The position numbers and the translations under genes are program-made. A DNA stretch of 64,000 nt from an uncultured Aquimarina sp. (GTDB lineage Bacteria > Bacteroidota > Bacteroidia > Flavobacteriales > Flavobacteriaceae), in assembly GCA_947503835.1 (NCBI GenBank), contig CANNFM010000007.1:62001-126000 (forward strand), read 5' to 3'. This document shows positions 62,882 through 64,000 of the stretch, piece by piece; within the stretch, counting starts at the first letter, position 1, and each line of letters starts with the position of its first letter. The notes below the pieces were generated by a model. The model was given only the letters and a program-made list of their open reading frames with translations. It was not told the DNA's origin and did not search any database.

Positions 62882-63688
62882 TTAGTAGGTATTTTCAAGA
62901 ACTTTATCTATTGTATTGAGGTATCTATCAAAATGAATAAGATCATTATGTGAGCCTTCATCAATGGTGATCATTTCTTTATTTGGTGTTGGAATACTTT
63001 TAAACAAACGTTCTCCGGATCTGTAAGGCACTACTCCATCATCGGTACCATGATAGATCGTTATATCACAGGTAACATTCTGAATAAAAGTACCAGATGG
63101 CATCTTAAAGCGTAATAAGAAGTTGGTTGGAAAATGAGGTAACCAACTCTCTACAATATCTTTAATATTGTAATATGGGGTTTCGAGTATTAAATTACAC
63201 GGCTGGTTATCTGAAGCTACTTTTACTGCAATACCAGTTCCTATTGATCTGCCGTATACTGTAATCTGATCTTCGGGATACTGTTTTGATACATATTCAT
63301 AAAATAATTGAGCATCATTATATAAATTCTTTTCGGTGATCCTTCCTTTGCTCTTTCCATAACCACGATAATCCATAACAATAACATCATATCTTTTTTC
63401 AGCAAAAAACGATACGATTTGCCCCCAACGTCTTAAACTTCCCCTATTTCCATGAAAATAAAGAATAACTCCTTTGGGTTCTGTATTTGTAAAATGAAGA
63501 GCATTAAGGCAATCTCCTTCTAAGGTTTCCAAAAAAAATTCTTGAAAAGGGTGATCAAACTCAAAAGTGTAATTATCTGAAAGTTCTTCGGGTTGAAATA
63601 GGATTTTCTCTTGAAACAAATATAGTATTAGTATAATAATCGTATAAAACAAGGCACTTAATGCCAGTATCTTTTTTAATTTAAGCAT
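62882..63688 (-). CDS. Alpha/beta hydrolase (BAAT/abhydrolase family)
   Basis: A 268-residue membrane-anchored alpha/beta hydrolase with one N-terminal helix (LALSALFYTIIILILYLF). The oxyanion/His-Gly strand is VILYFHGNRGSLRRWG; the nucleophile elbow is TVYGRSIGTGIAV (Ser in GRSIG), the Asp is in YHGTDDGVVP and the His in DEGSHNDLIHF. The layout matches the ABHD13/BEM46-like group. The substrate is unknown. It overlaps the next upstream hydrolase gene by eight bases, so the two are coupled. Confidence 0.9.
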   Translation of the reverse strand: MLKLKKILALSALFYTIIILILYLFQEKILFQPEELSDNYTFEFDHPFQEFFLETLEGDCLNALHFTNTEPKGVILYFHGNRGSLRRWGQIVSFFAEKRYDVIVMDYRGYGKSKGRITEKNLYNDAQLFYEYVSKQYPEDQITVYGRSIGTGIAVKVASDNQPCNLILETPYYNIKDIVESWLPHFPTNFLLRFKMPSGTFIQNVTCDITIYHGTDDGVVPYRSGERLFKSIPTPNKEMITIDEGSHNDLIHFDRYLNTIDKVLENTY

Positions 63689-64000
63689 TTACATTTTTTG
63701 ATGAATGTACTACTCCAATACTGGTATCAGAAAGATTTAAACGTTTCACCCTTGAATTAACAATTTCGCCAAGCATTTTGTGGTAGGACTCAAAATTATT
63801 TAAGTTTTTATGTCCGCCCCCAATAATAGTATACAAACGAGTAAGTTTAGGTCGTATCTTGGATAGTTTAACACTGGATTTAAACGGAATCAGCCTATCA
63901 TGGGTACCGTGTATGATATGGATAGGGCAATTTACATATTTAAGCCATTTATAAGTGGGTATGGGATAACGCATGATCAAAGATACCGGCATAAAAGGAA
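63681..64000 (-). CDS. Alpha/beta hydrolase, C-terminal part (5' end outside window)
   Basis: The frame remains open to the window edge, so only the last ~106 codons are visible. The acid and His parts of the triad are present: HIIHGTHDRLIPF (Asp) and IIGGGHKNLNNF (His), and they align with the same segments of the downstream gene. The two are tandem paralogs or close family members in one operon, overlapping by eight bases. The nucleophile region is outside. Confidence 0.85.
   Translation of the reverse strand, partial: PFMPVSLIMRYPIPTYKWLKYVNCPIHIIHGTHDRLIPFKSSVKLSKIRPKLTRLYTIIGGGHKNLNNFESYHKMLGEIVNSRVKRLNLSDTSIGVVHSSKNVNA

Overview
The window is chromosomal DNA from a low-GC marine-type member of the Bacteroidetes, almost certainly Flavobacteriaceae; Aquimarina or a close relative is a guess from gene content only. 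The evidence is two secreted proteins with type IX secretion (T9SS) C-terminal sorting domains, many lipoproteins with flavobacterial signal peptides, TANNTTTG-type -7 boxes, DUF4494 and CAL67264-type proteins, LytTR and 7TM-DISM regulators, and a menaquinone operon in flavobacterial order. No rRNA, tRNA, CRISPR array, transposase or prophage module was recognised.

Region 1 (1-14.7 kb) is the most accessory-looking part. It holds the end of a KAP NTPase, a class III nucleotide cyclase, and two proteins (5939-7873 and 12035-12889) that share an aromatic N-terminal motif. The first carries the DUF4157 domain typical of extracellular contractile injection system (eCIS) cargo plus an OmpA-like domain; the second carries a peptidoglycan-binding-like repeat. 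Small genes and a polysaccharide-type glycosyltransferase lie between them. Seven copies of one GC-richer, palindrome-bearing intergenic repeat, one of them a 74-bp tandem array, occur only between 4.7 and 11.9 kb. An ECF42-like sigma factor and its DGPF/YCII partner close the region.

Region 2 (14.7-24 kb) contains a large palindrome, a previously uncalled 53-residue Cys-rich peptide gene, a 7TM-DISM/HTH membrane regulator, a lipoprotein with an aerolysin-like pore-forming segment, a T9SS cargo protein, and a three-gene succinate dehydrogenase of the actinobacterial Sdh1 type.

Region 3 (24-43 kb) is mostly housekeeping or single genes: GNAT, lipoproteins, a sugar dehydrogenase, an FRG-domain protein, transporters (EamA, SulP, TauE/SafE), metallo-beta-lactamase-fold proteins, a cold-shock protein, a pseudouridine synthase, a CAT-like acyltransferase, a HAD hydrolase, EttA and an acyl-CoA carboxylase beta subunit.

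Region 4 (43-55 kb) has a LytS/LytTR-type two-component pair, a TPR-AraC regulator, a second T9SS cargo protein, a lipoprotein, a second peptide gene (50 residues) with the same leader as the one at 15 kb, a secreted M24 peptidase and an unusual vWA/TonB-plug/TPR protein.

Region 5 (55-64 kb) is the menaquinone operon menA-MBL-menC-CPBP-menE, a GH13 amylase-family lipoprotein, a small acidic protein and two tandem alpha/beta hydrolases, the last cut by the window edge. The menaquinone genes and the Sdh complex belong to the same respiratory chain. The strongest leads for something undescribed are the shared N-terminal motif pair, the two matching peptide precursors, the aerolysin-like lipoprotein and the clustered repeat family.
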